Shown here in pieces: positions 22,611-35,224 of a stretch of DNA of 64,000 bases. Numbering within the stretch: the first letter of the stretch is position 1; every line of letters starts with the position of its first letter. The stretch spans positions 148,270,429 through 148,334,428 of the forward strand of contig NC_092806.1 in NCBI RefSeq assembly GCF_040954645.1, in the 5' to 3' direction. The translations under genes were made by a program, and so were the position numbers. Source of the stretch: Diabrotica undecimpunctata. Taxonomy: Eukaryota > Arthropoda > Insecta > Coleoptera > Chrysomelidae. Below the pieces are notes generated by a model that had not been told where the DNA came from, made no database searches, and saw nothing but the letters and a program-made list of their open reading frames with translations.

Positions 22611-22611
22611 A

Positions 22612-22810
22612 TGGCGTACTCCATTACTGGAGGTTTGCGATCACTACATCTAAGTGTTCTCTATTCCCACTCTCAGTGATTGTTGAATGCCCGTCCAAGT
22701 TCTGATATTGCGAAGTCATGACATGGCTCTTCTTTCTAGTCCTTTTCGGCCCTCTATCTTTCCTTTAAATATTATTCGTAGAAGATTATATTTGTCATTT
22801 TTCTACGCTT
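22612..22810 (-). pseudogene. LINE C-terminal fragment
   Basis: Minus strand reads IIFKGKIEGRKGLERRAMS, then LRNIRTWTGIQQSLR and VVIANLQ, the C-terminal end of the family seen at 8.7, 13.7 and 24.4 kb (QGKIxGxRxxxRRRxSWLxNLRxWF ... MMIANLR). It abuts the truncated start of the mariner transposase at about 22610, so this insertion may explain the missing N-terminus. Confidence 0.65.
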
Positions 22811-23049
22811 AGTATGTAGAAAATACTCAGCTGAGCTCTACGGCTGTACCATGTTGTGAAACTTTTTAACAAGCTCAACTTCAAAAAGCCCTAATCATAA
22901 AAGATTCATTTAGCTCTCTAAACTCATTAAAACATATAAGATTCTTTTGATAAGTTACTAAAATACCAGCTATTCGAATGTTATTAACATGAAAGAAGTT
23001 TAATTTTTGTGAAAACAAGTATGATTTCAGTGACTTAAAAGCTTATTTA

Positions 23050-23400
23050 AAAAAAAAGTGTTGTGGTGAAATAAGTGGTCTCAGACTAATTCTGTGCGAA
23101 ATAAAATCAAAAATAATGTTTCTCAGTGGATCCCATTGTCGCCTAACAAGCGTGGACAAATTGTGGTTACCCGTTTACGTCTAGGACATATCAAGTTCAC
23201 AAAAAATAATCCACCCAGATGTGATCATAATAAAAAGTTGAACACTTTTTATTAAAATGTAGTAACTATGATTAAGAAAGCCATCTTTACAATACCTCGA
23301 ACTCTTTAGCAGAAGCTCTAGATCAAAGTGTTCCTATGATAAGATAGTTAAATATCTAAGATCTACACATAAACTTCAATAACATCTGTATAAACATTTT
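23050..23400 (+). pseudogene. 3' tail of an I/LOA/jockey-type LINE
   Basis: Reads KWSQTNSVRNKIKNNVSQWI, then IVVTRLRLGHIKFTKNNPPRC and, after a shift, LYNTSNSLAEALDQS. This matches the region after RNase H in these LINEs (LRxIKxxIxxW ... TRLRIGHTxxTH ... PPxCxxC). The CxxC knuckle is damaged. No RT is adjacent. Confidence 0.65.
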
Positions 23401-24349
23401 GTATTATCTGTAGTTATTTAATTTTGTTATTTAAATTTTATTTCATCGCTAATAACTTTCTGGTAGATGCGATTTTTTTCCCTAATAAAAACGAAAAATT
23501 ACAATAACCAAATCATATTTGAAACTTTATAACCCTGTTTTTCTTACCCCAAAAAGACGTATTTCCACTTAATAAACATCGTCTGCAAAGAAATTCTCCA
23601 GGAGAGGGTGTTACCATATTGACCGAAAACATGTCTTCCTCCTCAATCATTGTTCTCTCGTCACATTAGGACCTCATTGTGCGTTTATGACGCACTTTGT
23701 CCCGGCTTTGTTTCCCTGTTCCGAATCCCTTTCGTCGCATCCGGTAAACTTCGTCGAGAGAGTTAATTCAAGAAACGTGCCCTCCCTTTTACAATTTGGT
23801 TTAGATTTGTTTTGTTCTTTAAGTTATATCTTTCACTCAAACCAGCAAATATTTTTACAAAATGTGTCAGAGATCCAAAGTTATTTTTGCTAGATTTAAA
23901 ATTAAACACCTAAAATAAAACAATCTGATGACAAATAGACGGTACAAAATATTAATCTGTACACAAAAAATCTGCAATGACGTAGTTTTTTGATACATTA
24001 ATTTTTACTGTAGTCGTTTCAAAAATTTTTTTGTAAATGTACCTACCTGAAAAAGTTTATGATTCAGCGCCGTAGATAAATACTGAAAACACAACGTTAA
24101 CATAGCTGAAATTTAATTTTTTTTAAAGGCACGATACCCTGTTTTTATGTATTTAAAATATTTAAAAAGTAAACAAATTATTTCCTTTTTTCAATAGCTT
24201 TCTTCGATATGGTTGACTTTGTCCTCAGTGTACTTTCTTTTTCTATCTCTAAGTATTTCATTTACGTTTTCCAGTGCTCAGCATACTTTTCAAAGTTATC
24301 TTTTTTAGCAATAGTAGACTCTTCAAATACCAAGGACTTTTCATTGGAC
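23400..24349. other. AT-rich stretch, no recognised feature
   Basis: A 68-codon frame at 23687-23893 (+) has no known motif. Confidence 0.4.
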
Positions 24350-25915
24350 CAATTACATTCAACAACTATTTAATGATGAAAGAGAAGAATTGTCATTAGA
24401 AATCACTAAGGATACGGACCACCAATATTAAGAGAAGAAGTCATCTATGCCATCAAAAACAAAAAGGAGGGTAAAGCTTCTGGACCAGATGATGTGCCAA
24501 TCGAATTATTAAAACTCATCGATGAAGATGTTATTGGTGTAATGGTTCAACTCTTTAATCTAATATATCAGACTGCCACAATCCCCAGACAATGGCTGCA
24601 ATCGACCTTTGTAGCAATTCCCAAAAAGCCAAGTGCAACAACTTGCTCAGATCACAAAACAATAGCTTTAATGAGTCACACAATTAAAACATTTTTGAAA
24701 ATAATTCACAGCAGAATTGTTAAAACTCTTGAATATGAAATTAGTGACACACAATTTGGCTTTAGAAATGGTATAAGTACAAGAGATGCTTTGTTCGGCT
24801 TGAATGTGCTGGCCCAGAGATGCATGGACATGAATCAGGACATGTACTTATGTTTTGTAGACTTTAAAAAGGCATTTGATAAGGTTAAATATAAAAAGCT
24901 TGTAGATATATTAAAAAGCAAAAATATTGACAGTCGTGATATGAAAATTATATCTAATTTATATTGGAATCAAACTGCCAAGGTAAGAGTTGACAACCAG
25001 TACACCCAAAATATCAAAATACACAGAGGAGTCCGCCAGGGTTGCGTCCCCACTACTTGTCAATGTCTACAGTGAAGCGGTATTTCAAAAAGCGCTCTCA
25101 GACTCAATAGAAAGTATATCTATCAATGGAGAAGTTTTGAATAGCTTACGTTTTGCAGACGATACAGTAATAATGACAGATAACAACAATGATATACAGA
25201 ACGTAATGCAATGCCTTAATGAACGCTGTCATGAGTACGAACTGGAGATAAATTTAAAGAAAACTAAATGCACGATCATGACTAAATCTGCACATGCAAA
25301 TAACCAACTGACTATTGAAGATACTGGCAATTGAGAGTGTTAATAACTATAAATACTTAGAACATGGGGAACATCAGATGTAGACCAAACCAAAGAAATT
25401 AAGACACGCATTGAAATAGCACGTGCATCATTCATTAAACTTAAAAAGTTTCTTTATTGTCGGGATATAAGGTTGGAACTACGCCTGAGAATGCTTTGAT
25501 GTTACGTGTTCTCTACTCTTCTTTATGGCTTGGAAGCGTGGCCACTAAAACAAGTCCATCTGAGTAAGTTAGCCGCCTTTGAATTTTGGTGTTACAGAAG
25601 AATCCTACGAATATCATGGATTCAAAGAATGTCAAACGTGGAAGTAACTAGAAGGATGGGAAATGGGGCGGAAATAATATTAATTATCAAAAGACGAAAA
25701 CTTGAATACTTAGGACATGTGATGAGAAGGCAAAACTACGCATTATTACAACTTATTATGCAAGGCAAAATCCGAGGAAAGCGAAATGTGGAAAGACGAA
25801 GAATATCCTGGCTTAAGAACTTAAGGGAATGGTTTAAATGCAGTAGTGCAGAACTTTTTAGAGCGGCAGTCAACAGAGTCCGCATAGCCATGATGATTTC
25901 CAACCTCCGATAGAA
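24350..25915 (+). pseudogene. LINE RT, near-complete RT and C-terminal domain, two or more frameshifts
   Basis: Begins near 24385 (LFNDEREELSLEI). The main frame at 24494-25075 carries GKASGPDDVPIELLKL just before the first Met, then IPKKPSATTCSDHKTIALMS, TQFGFRNGISTRDALF, motif A FVDFKKAFDKVKY and GVRQGC. A shift at about 25045 moves to the frame at 24990-25334 with LRFADDTVIM (catalytic FADD), ELEINLKKTKC and NYKYLGTW after a second disruption near 25330. A stop near 25500 precedes the last frame (25506-25913): YGLEAWPL, KLEYLGHVMRRQNYALLQL, QGKIRGKRNVERRRISWLKN and RIAMMISNLR. The endonuclease is absent. Fullest member of the family also seen at 8.7, 13.7 and 22.6 kb. Confidence 0.9.
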
Positions 25916-25934
25916 GATGGAACTTCTAAGATGT

Positions 25935-26110
25935 CAAAACCTCGTATCTCAATTTTAGATGGTTTTGTGTTTTTTTGGGTTGCCTACATTAGGAATTCGA
26001 GCTGCATCGACTGCAAAACGTCTTATCTCAATGCGTCACTCGAATTCAGAAACCTTGTATCTCACATGTTGTACACAAAACCTTGTAAGTCAATACGTGT
26101 CTGCATAATT
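25935..26110. repeat. Short degenerate repeats (AAACCTTGTATCTCA-like)
   Basis: Related words occur four times: AAAACCTCGTATCTCAAT near 25937, AAAACGTCTTATCTCAAT near 26014, AAACCTTGTATCTCA near 26050 and AAAACCTTGTAAGTCAAT near 26077. Spacing is irregular (27-77 bp). A plus-strand frame across it (25931-26122) is probably incidental. Confidence 0.55.
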
Positions 26111-26599
26111 TGTAAATATTGAACTTTTTTGTGCAAGTTATATGAGTTTATAAGAAAAGTGTTTATTAGAAGCTATGGTAAGTGAAAACATCTTAAAAAT
26201 TTTGTTTTAATAGTACACAGGATTATAACTAACATTATTCTAATAATTTGAGGTTATGATGATTTAATTAATCTCTTTCAGTTGATCAAACTAAAAAAAA
26301 ATTATATAAATCAATTAAGGAAAACCAGAAACTTTTCAGTTAGTACAAAAATTTTCAAAATAATGTATTTCAGTAAATGTTTCAGTGAAAAAATTGTAAA
26401 ACGAGGTTTTTTTACATACCTAAATTTAATCAACTATTCAGAATAATCAATTACGAGGTTTCTTTGGAAGAAAAATAAAGTGTTTTTTTTTGTTTAATTT
26501 TTAGGTAAGCCAGGCAGCGAGAATGATCAGCAGTAGAAACTCTAAAAGTGAATCCTGATGTTAACCATATCGAAAGTAATGCCAGAGTTTTACGAAGTG

Positions 26600-28310
26600 A
26601 TGGACTACTTTATGAGTCTTGGCCTGCTTAACAGTGTTCTTCTATTCTGCCCTATCTAATACTTTCCTTCGCCACTGCCTGATGTTCATCGTTTTAAGAC
26701 CCCTCTCTACGTCGTCTATCCATCTTTTACGGGGCCTTCCTCGTGTTCGTTTTCTTAGGGCTTCCATCTCTGGACTACTTTTACAGCTCGATTATCTGGC
26801 ATTCTTTTTTGGTGACCAAGCCAGTTTAGTTTTTGGGACTTTCAAATCTTCCAATATCTGTGCTCTGCATTAGTTCATCCGGCTCGTGGTTCATTTTAAT
26901 TCTCCACGAACCATCGCTGCATTGGGTTGATCCAAATATCTTCCTTAGTATTTTGCGCTTAAATATTTTCAGTTTATTTTCATCAGTGGTTGAGAGGGTC
27001 CATGTTTCACATCCATATGTGACCACTGGTCCAATTAGTGTTTTGTAGATTCTAAACTTAGACTCACGATACGGTAACTTAGTTTTCATTTTAAGTCTTT
27101 GTATGCATAAAAGTACTTATTACCGATGTAATCTTTTATGTATGAGATGTACAAGAATCCGTGCTTGTATGTCTTGACTAATGTTGTTGTCATTTATTAT
27201 TAAGCCTAGGTAGGGAAAAGTGGAGGCATATTTGTAGGTATGGTTGTCTAACTTCAGATTCTCATGTTGATTCGATTTTGTGCACTCCATATAATTTTGT
27301 TTTGCTTACATTTATATAAAGACCAAACGTAGCAGCTTCTCGTTTCAGTTCTATAACTTTTTTGCTTAATACCCTTTTGTTGCGGCTTATTATGGCAACA
27401 TCATCCGCATATGCGCATATTTGCATTGATCTTGTATTAATACAGCCATTTATATCCAGTTTTCTAACAACAGCTTCTAAAGTTAGATTAAAAAGTGTTG
27501 TTGATAAGGCATCACCTTGTCTAACTCCATTTTCAATATTAAAGGCCTGCGTCATATCTCCATCTATTCTCACCATAGCTTTGGAACCCTCCAGAGTCAT
27601 TCGTATAAGTTTAACCAACTTATTGGGTATCCCTAACATAGATAGTTGCTTTAACATCTTTTGTCGATCTACTCCATCAAACGCCTATTTGAAATCGATA
27701 TACAAGTTGTAAATAGGTATGTTATATTCAACACATTTTTCATGTTTACCTCTTAACATATGTATTTGATCTATAGTTGACCTCTTTGGTCTGAAGCCAT
27801 ATTGGTATTCACCAATCATCTCTTCCGAAAACGATTCCAGGCGGCTGTATATAATTCCTGATAATATCTTGTAGACCACATTTAAAACTGTTATGCCCCT
27901 ATAATTTTTGCAGAATCGTTTGTCTCCCCCTTTGTACGTAGGAAGTATGATTCCTACTTTCCAATTTTCTGGAATGGCTTCTAGTGTCCATATGTGGTCG
28001 ATTAGTTTATGGATACGCCTCCATAGCGCAACTCCACCATTCTTTATCAGTTCTGCAGTTATTTCATCTGTGCCAGATGCTTTGTTATTTTTTAAATGTT
28101 TTATGACGTTTATCGTTTCTTCCAATGTTGGTTGCTCAACTAGTTGTTCTGCTGTGTGGTGAATTATTTCTTCATCTTCGTTTTGTTCTTTTTCTGGGTT
28201 TAACAGCTGTTGAAAATGCTCCTTCCATCTTCTCATTATTTCCTCTTTCTCGCTGATAATTGCCCCATTTTTGTCTTTTTGATTATTCGAAGCATTAACT
28301 ATACCAAGTT
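26600..28310 (-). pseudogene. LINE RT, second RTE-like family, three open blocks
   Basis: Minus strand. The block at 28236-27685 carries EEIMRRWKEHFQQLL, KNNKASGTDEITAELIK, IPENWKVGIILPTYKGGDKR, NYRGITVLNVVYKILSGII, YQYGFRPKRSTIDQI and motif A YIDFK; a stop interrupts the expected FKxAFD. The block at 27657-27262 carries ENGVRQGDALSTTLFN (motif B), CAYADDVAII (catalytic YADD) and NVSKTKL. A gap follows, then 27089-26826 with GPVVTYGCETWTL and KIFKRKILRKIFG, and a decayed tail with RGRPRKRWIDDV. Upstream open sequence reaches about 28310; the endonuclease is missing. Apart from the stop at motif A and the break near 27250-27100 it is fairly well kept. Confidence 0.88.
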
Positions 28311-29964
28311 TATATTTAAAGTTAAAATAAAACCAAAGAATTTTAAGACTTTTAACATTTAATGGTACATATACATACCATTTATTATAACGTGACTAAA
28401 TGGAGATTAGTACATAACAGTACTATTTTTTAAGCAAAATAATCTTTTTGACCAATACTAGTAAAGTTTGTAATATAATCATAACCAATTGAGAAACCGT
28501 TTTATTCTAAGCTGCAAATTGGTATGGCTGGGAATATTCCTTTACAACAAAATTAGGGTAAAGTTAAACTATTACCAGACTGCAACTCTAACATCTAATA
28601 GAAATTTTCAACGATTTAAAAAAAAACTATTGCAAACAATGGATATCAATAGTGATCTTCTAATTTTATAATAATGAGAATATTTATAAGAAAAACCTTG
28701 TAATACTTACTTTTACTTGAATTTATCACTACTAGATCATTAAAAAAAGAAAAAAACCACGCGAAAACCCACAATTATAATAAATACTCACTGGTATCGA
28801 TTTTTACCACTGTATTGGAGTTTTTCTACAAGTCATTTGAGTTTTCTTAATCCTACTGAGAGCTACAATATCACGTTGAGTTACGGCTCTTGCTATTTCA
28901 AAAGGGATTGTGCTTAATTTAACAAACGACGAGCATTAAGTTACAGAAAACATCAAGTGGTAAAACTATGTACCATTAATCTATAGAGGGTTAAGTTTGC
29001 TTATTTCTTTCTTGACTGAAGTAATAAAAGTTTATTTTATACTATTTTATAAATATTTTTACAAACATACAAGGAACAGAAAATCTTAAATGTGGTTTAT
29101 GTGATTATTTTTGATACTTTAATATAGCGGTAAAAGAGTTGTTTTACTTGAAGTTTATTAAGTATCAAAAAAAATCTTACGTTTTGTTTTTTACCATCTG
29201 TCTCTCTATAATTGTTATATATAGTAGTGAGCCCCTTGCACCCGGAAACTTCTCTATTGTCTATTATATTTAGGTCCAAAAACTCGCCCTTATATTGCTC
29301 TATATAGCTAGATCACATTAACAAATTTTCCTTTATTAGCACAAATTTTCGAAACGTCACTTAGAATCAGCAAGTTCCAGTTCAGCCAACTCGCACTAGT
29401 TACATTCTCCGGCATGTTGAATACCCACCTACCCTCTCTAAAGTTTAATAGAGCCAAAGTCGAGTAAATTACTGTTTGGCACCCCGCGTATGTAGGGGTG
29501 GCTGGTACACGTGTAAAGAGAATAATCCAATTACTTTTGGCCCAACAGAGTCAGAATCAGAAACACAGGTGGAAGCGGAATCGGCAACTCTATTATCCAC
29601 CAATACCATCCGATACAATCACATTTGTACTAAATACATTTAACTGGGGATGTAAGATATTTCGAGCAATTGGTAGTGTTCGTGTTTCTAGTAAGTCAGA
29701 GACGAATTTAATCAATGTATAGCTTAAGGTTTATAGCTTAAATTGCTCGGTTGGGATATTGAAGTGGTTTAAAGATGTGTTTGTTGTGTGATTCAATTAG
29801 AGATAAAAAAACTTAGTAGAAACAGTTTTGATACATTTAAAAAAGGAGTAAAAAATTAGTATGTACTATCGAAAATAACCTTTTTCTTTTAGAATGAAGT
29901 CAAATAAGTTATAAGAATATTAATTATTGAGACAATCGTGTCCACTACTAGACATAGACCTCCC
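28311..29964. other. AT-rich stretch with one unassigned ORF (29498-29722, +)
   Basis: The 74-codon frame at 29498-29722 (RIIQLLLAQQSQNQKHRWKR and YYPPIPSDTI) has mixed composition, and a GTAAGT splice-donor-like word lies at about 29690. It could be a host exon, but no partner exon is visible. The rest holds no recognised feature. Confidence 0.25.
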
Positions 29965-29968
29965 TTAA

Positions 29969-32456
29969 CCCATTAGTGCCTAGAACAGAAAACTCTTTTT
30001 ATATGCAATAATTTTATTTAAAACTACGTAAAAACAACTTATTTTTGTTAAATTTAAGCCGAAATAAAAAAAATTCTTTTTTTTTGGAAAAAAAAGGTGG
30101 TCCCATACGGGACCACTAGGCGTTTGGCAAGATCAAATATTGAAACAATTCATTAATTTGTCCTATTTGTATGAAATGGTTTAAAACATGAAATGCAAAG
30201 CCCAACATTGCATGTTTCACACATTGTACGCCCCTTTGAACTGCAAACTGGCATGGCGCACCTCTTTCTTTTGCCCTCAGGTACAGAGGTAATCCAATGA
30301 TCCTTGCAGTCAAACCTGATGCAGTCAGACACTCGAAAATCACTTCCTGCTGCTCTACCTATTTTTCCAGTTCTTTTAGCGGGGACTTTATATGTCGTTA
30401 AGTAGGTCTAAGAATTGAATGAATCGTAAACATTTTCGAGTTTTGTATAAAAATACTTTTACCTGACAAATAATTCTTCTAAACTCTAAGAGACTAATAT
30501 TCTTTCCGGATTTCCTACATATCGTCCAAGGATTTTGAAGAGCTGCGTCTATGAGTTACGTAAATATTGGCCAGTACCATTTTTTGGAACGTATGCCGGC
30601 TCGGTAACTGAAAAAACAAAATTACCCATATATTTACATTTATATAAATATTGTTCTTTATTTCTTACCAAGATATATTACTGTCCATGAGATCAGTTCC
30701 TCCCATGCCGTTATTATACTGCGAAAGAAGGTATGGCCTAGATACTTGTATTGTCTTGCTATCCTTTTTGGAATATCTTTCCACATTTTTGACCGGCTAA
30801 ACACCAAAACATGTGCTTGCAGCTGTTTCAACTTTGTTGTCCCTCCAGCGAACATATTGAATACCAGTCTCCTTATTCAATGTTGAACAATATTCCCCTC
30901 GTGCCCTCTTTTCCATCGTCTTTTTGTAAACAAGTGGACAATTTCTAGGAATTCTATTATCCCTCACAGTACCTGTAACTTCGTACCTATTAGCTTTTAG
31001 AGTACTTAACAAGTTTGTACTGGTAAATAAATTATCAACGAAAAGCTTTTCCGAAATATTTTTGATATTCTTCATTAGATCTAGGATTTTTTCCCTAATA
31101 TACTTCAAAGTTTATCAAATATCCGCTAGGTGTATTCATACACCACACCTTATAGCCAAACCTTACAGGCTTTGCTCTGATAAACTGTTTGCATCCATGA
31201 TGCCCAAAGTAGCGTATCATCGATTCATCATAAGCTATATTTTCTTCTGGGACAAAATGCTCTATGAACGATTTTTTTAACATATCTGTAAGTGATCTTA
31301 GTTTGTACATTTTTTCATTTTTATCTATATTATTATTGTCTGCAAAATGAAGTAAACGACAAATTTTTAAAAACCTGTCACTTCTCATATCTGTCATTCT
31401 GTCACCAGAATATTTTGCATGTCAGGGTTTCTCTCCCAGTAGCTTCTTTTAGATGGTAGTTTATTATATCCGCTTACTAAGAGAATTGCCATAAATACTT
31501 TCAATTCAGGAAGTATCACGTTAGGGTTCGGTTGATTTATCAGTAGAGCATATTTTGTTGTTTCAGACTCTCTCATTTCTAGCAACTCATCAGTAGTAAA
31601 TAATTCAAACAGTTGCACACAACTCATCTATGAATATTTACTGTAATCCCCTTTTGGAAAGTTGCGCGGCGTATAATGAAGGTCTCCGTCAATATAAGTT
31701 GTAGGTTCTGGCAGATCAATTACCATTAGGGGATTTGTATTAGTTTTTATTTCATAAGAACTATTTACGTTCTGCAAATCCTTATCATAGCTTGCTTCTA
31801 GGTCTGATTGTACACCTCCTAGACGTTCAGAATCTGCAAATACAACTTTCGCACCTGCACGAAATTAACGAGGATTCAAGTTATCCGGGTCAACACCTTC
31901 GTCTTCGTCACCTGAATCCTCATCCGTAAGTAAATTTGATTCAGGCGACTCAATAAAAATGTCTGTTACATAATCTTTTTCATATGCGATATCTAAAGCT
32001 TCCTGTAGTGTAATTTCACTAAAATTATAAAAAGATATTTTTTGACTACATAACCGCCTAGTGGGTCCATATCGCTACAGCAATATTTACATGAATTTTT
32101 AACTGCCCCTTGTAATTTTGATACAAAAATATGCACACTACGTTATATTTTAAGATCTTTTAAAATAAGTAAAATTAATTTGATCCTAGTATTCCCAAAA
32201 AAAGGTACTGAAAATTTACTTACATAAATCGGATGTCCATTATCAAACACTTTTTACTATAACACGATTTTCTAACTTCCTTAGCTTGTGAAATCTAATA
32301 AAACACTGATGAGTATTCATCAACGTAGGTTCAGACAAGTCTAAATAAAGTATACATGCGGTAAATGTAATGTTTGTTGCCTGTTTTATTATAATTTTAT
32401 TGTGTTAAACAATACCTTTACAGTGGGTCCATATGGTGACTGTATTCGCTAATGGG
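29969..32456 (-). mobile_element. piggyBac copy 1, complete with TTAA and TIRs
   Basis: TTAA at 29965-29968 and 32457-32460 flank termini CCCATTAGTGCCTA (left) and CCCATTAGCGAATA (right, read inward). TTAA duplication with CCC-starting ends is diagnostic of piggyBac. Near-terminal motifs recur: GGTCCCATACGGGACC at about 30098-30114, GGGTCCATATCG near 32063 and GGGTCCATATGGTGAC near 32426, plausible transposase-binding sites. Total 2,488 bp. Confidence 0.93.
30153..32060 (-). pseudogene. piggyBac transposase, frameshifted (copy 1)
   Basis: N-terminal acidic region (LLTDEDSGDEDEGVDPDNL, about 31960-31880). The body follows in at least four frames: 31627-31394 (MSCVQLFELFTTDELLEM, LKVFMAILLVSGYNKLPSKR), 31397-31095 ([17 protein letters not shown], catalytic Asp in [18 protein letters not shown]), 31108-30797 (catalytic Asp in FVDNLFTS, GTVRDNRIPRNCP) and 30855-30658 (third Asp in GGTDLMDSNI, reached after another shift). 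The cysteine tail is in a different frame again at about 30330-30153: RKRCAMPVC, GRTMCETCNVGLCISCF, KPFH. Stops and shifts make it non-functional, but all three catalytic Asp positions are readable. Confidence 0.88.
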
Positions 32457-32460
32457 TTAA

Positions 32461-32723
32461 TCTCTTGCAATGTTCTCTATACTAGATCGCTTGTAGCAAG
32501 TTTCCGGCTACTCTTTTTATGTATTCGGTCCGCAAATTCCGCTTTAGCATCATGATTTCTTCGCTAACGTCGTGAACACATGATCTTTGCCTGATTGTCA
32601 CGTTCCATGGCTCGCAGTTTAACTCCAATTAGCCAATTAGTCAGATTATTTGTGGTTAGTTTATCTTTTTTTTGGATACAATAAATTTATGTGTTTTTTT
32701 AATTTTTTTTTTATTTCATTTAT
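32461..32723. other. Short spacer, no recognised feature
   Basis: Lies between the right TTAA of piggyBac copy 1 and the PLE-end repeat. Confidence 0.4.
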
Positions 32724-32860
32724 ATTGTTCTGAAGCTAGTTTCTTGTGGCATTTTAAAGTAATTTCTATTTACATGGGAATAAGCCACAATAAAAAGTTA
32801 AATTACGTTTATTGACGTTTCAATTTCCACTTCGGAAATCGTTCTCAAAATACAAACATT
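32724..32860 (-). repeat. PLE-end-like repeat, unoccupied copy
   Basis: Corresponds to 5498-5567 joined to 7141-7190 without the LINE. On the minus strand it holds an imperfect hairpin (GATTTCC, GAAG, then GGAAATT) followed by GAAACGTC, which resembles the right half of a hammerhead motif (stem II, GAAAC, GUC); the CUGANGA box is not convincing. It lies downstream of the PLE coding region in the same orientation. Confidence 0.7.
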
Positions 32861-33369
32861 AGTAAATTTAACAAATTTTGTTTTTTTGGTACTTGGTGAA
32901 AAATTCTTCTAATAATTAAATTTTATCCGACTCATTTATATTGACAATTCAGACATACATTATACATTTTAAAGTAGACGACTTTAAAATGATATTGCCA
33001 ATATTGTTGAGTTGCGTTCCTGGGACGACTTTACTTGTAAGATCATTAGTTCGAATACTATCGAAGTTCATTCGATTATATGAAATTAACTTTAACGTGA
33101 GAATATCCGTCAGACAAAATCATAGCATGTAATTCGTCTTTAAAAAGACAAACACATGCTATGGTGACACTAAAATTTTCCTGTTAGTGATTCCATAGTA
33201 AATTATGAGGGAAAGCCAGGAAAACCTGATGGTAAGTATTTGGTCGTACATTTAGTTTATTTTCAATAAACACCAAATTCTGATTTAATATGTTTGTTAT
33301 TTAAAAACATAAATGATCCTCTATATGTTACTGACTTACTAAAACTGGTATTTTCCTTTTAATAACTTC

Positions 33370-34990
33370 CTATTTTAATATGAGTAACCAGATCCTACTA
33401 CATTCTGCCTAGGAATTTGCCACACAATTGGTCTCATTTAACATAATTAGAGCCGCTTCTTTGATTCTCCTCTTTTTACCATCCGTTTTTTTAGGACTAC
33501 ATTAGAAATCATTCCATTGAACCCTATGTTCATTATCCCATGCGTGTTTACATATTTGAGATCTATCAGATTCTCTATTTTTAATATAAGATTGATGTTC
33601 ACTTATTCTAACATTTAATGGCCTTGATGTTTCACCTAAATAAAACTGATCGCATTCACAAGGTATTTTATAAATACAATTCTTTGTCATGTCTTGTTCA
33701 TTGTTAGGTTTGGTTTTAGACAAAATAGATCTTAATGTGTTTGTTGTTTTGAATCTTGTTGAAATGTTGAATTTATTTCCTATCCTTTTAAGTTTTTCTG
33801 ATAATTTTTTTTATATGGTATTGTTATTTTCCTCGTATTATTCCTTGTGTATGCTGTAGGATCTCGTTCTAAGTTGTTCTGTTCTATTCGGTCGATTGTT
33901 GAAAAGTCCTTATTTATAAACGATAAAGGATAATCATTTTTTAATAAAACAGATGTTAACAAATGTTTGTCCTTCAAGAACGAATTTTCTCTATCGTATA
34001 AGGATTTATTGATTCCCTTTTTAATATTAATATCGTGATTTGATTTGAAATTTAAATATTTGTTGGTGTGTGTTGGTTTTCTATACACCTGAGTCTCATA
34101 TCTAGTATCGTTCTTAGAGATTATAACATCCAGGAAGTGTAGTGTGTTATTATATTCCTTTTCCATGGTAAATGTTATTGTCTTTTCTTTATCGTTTATA
34201 TCATTCAGGAATGTGTCCAACAACTCTGATCCATGAAGCCATATTGAGAATACATCATTTACATATCTCCACCATACTGTGGGTTTTAAATTTTATTTAG
34301 AAATCATATTTGTTTCAAAATCTTCCATAAATATATCGGCTAATAATGGAGATAAAGTAGAGCCCATTGCTAGACCAATATTTTGTTTATAGAATTGATT
34401 ATTTAGTTGAAAATATTTGTTATCAGTACATAATGGTAATAACTCCATTATAGCTGATATGTTTAGTTTTGTTCTAGTTGCCAATGTATCATTACTCTCT
34501 AATTTCTTCTTGACTACATTTAAAGTCATATCTAATGGCGTATTCATAAATAAATTATTTATGTCAAAAATTACCAAAGTATTATTTGAATTAAATTCAA
34601 TATTTGATAATTTAGTTAAAAAATGTGTATTTTTTATAAATGTTTCTTTTTTATTTGCAAATGGTAGAATTCATGGTACTGCAAATGGGTGGTATATTCG
34701 TACTAGGTGGTATATTCGTTTTATGAACTTTCGTTACTCCATAAAAATGAGGGGTCTTACTGTAAGGAGACGTAATTAATCTTCTCTGATAACTTGTTAA
34801 ACAATCTTTAAACTTGAATAACGTTCTATATATTCTGTTTTCCAAAGGCTTTGTTTGATCCATTGTTAATTTTGTATACGGTCCGTTTATTATTAGATCT
34901 TTAATTTTGTTTTCGTATTATATTGTATCCATTATCACAGTTGCATTCCCCTTGTCTGCTGGTAGGATGATTATGGAGTCGTAAGTATAT
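33370..34990 (-). pseudogene. Penelope-like element, RT plus GIY-YIG, 5'-truncated
   Basis: Minus strand. The RT starts at about 34985 (IIILPADKGNATVIMD), then 34863-34651 (PHFYGVTKVHK), 34577-34293 (VIFDINNLFMNTPL for motif A with FDI; NIGLAMGSTLSPLLADIFME for motif B) and 34223-33780 (LHFLDVIISKND, TQVYRKPTHTNKYLNFKSNH). The next frame, 33723-33502, carries a GIY-YIG endonuclease: CIYKIPCECDQFYLGETSRP, LNVRISEHQ, ICKHAWDNEH. RRIKEAALIMLN and SRIWLLIL follow to about 33370. A stop and shifts divide the blocks, and the YxDD-containing segment between 34293 and 34223 is disrupted. RT plus GIY-YIG defines PLEs. Confidence 0.9.
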
Positions 34991-35222
34991 AAGTTAGACA
35001 AACATATCATGCTTAACCATATAAGTCATGCAAAACCAAAAATACTCCAATAAGGCGATAAAAACTATTTAGACAATGTTTCTGGTAACGGTGACGATTA
35101 AGTTATTCTTTATGATATTTACATTTGTAAAAATAATAAAATAAATCTCTCTTGTAGAAAATTTAAATATATTTGAAACTTCATATGTCGGTATTCGACT
35201 AATAAAACCGTTTTTTTTTAAA
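34991..35222. other. AT-rich spacer, no gene
   Basis: The PLE homology stops at about 34985, which is taken as its 5' truncation point. Confidence 0.4.
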
Positions 35223-35224
35223 TA

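Noticed and set aside
30116..30343. 75-codon minus-strand ORF at the end of piggyBac copy 1
   Set aside because: It is out of frame. The neighbouring frame reads the expected cysteine tail (MCETCNVGLCISCF), so this ORF is a shadow.
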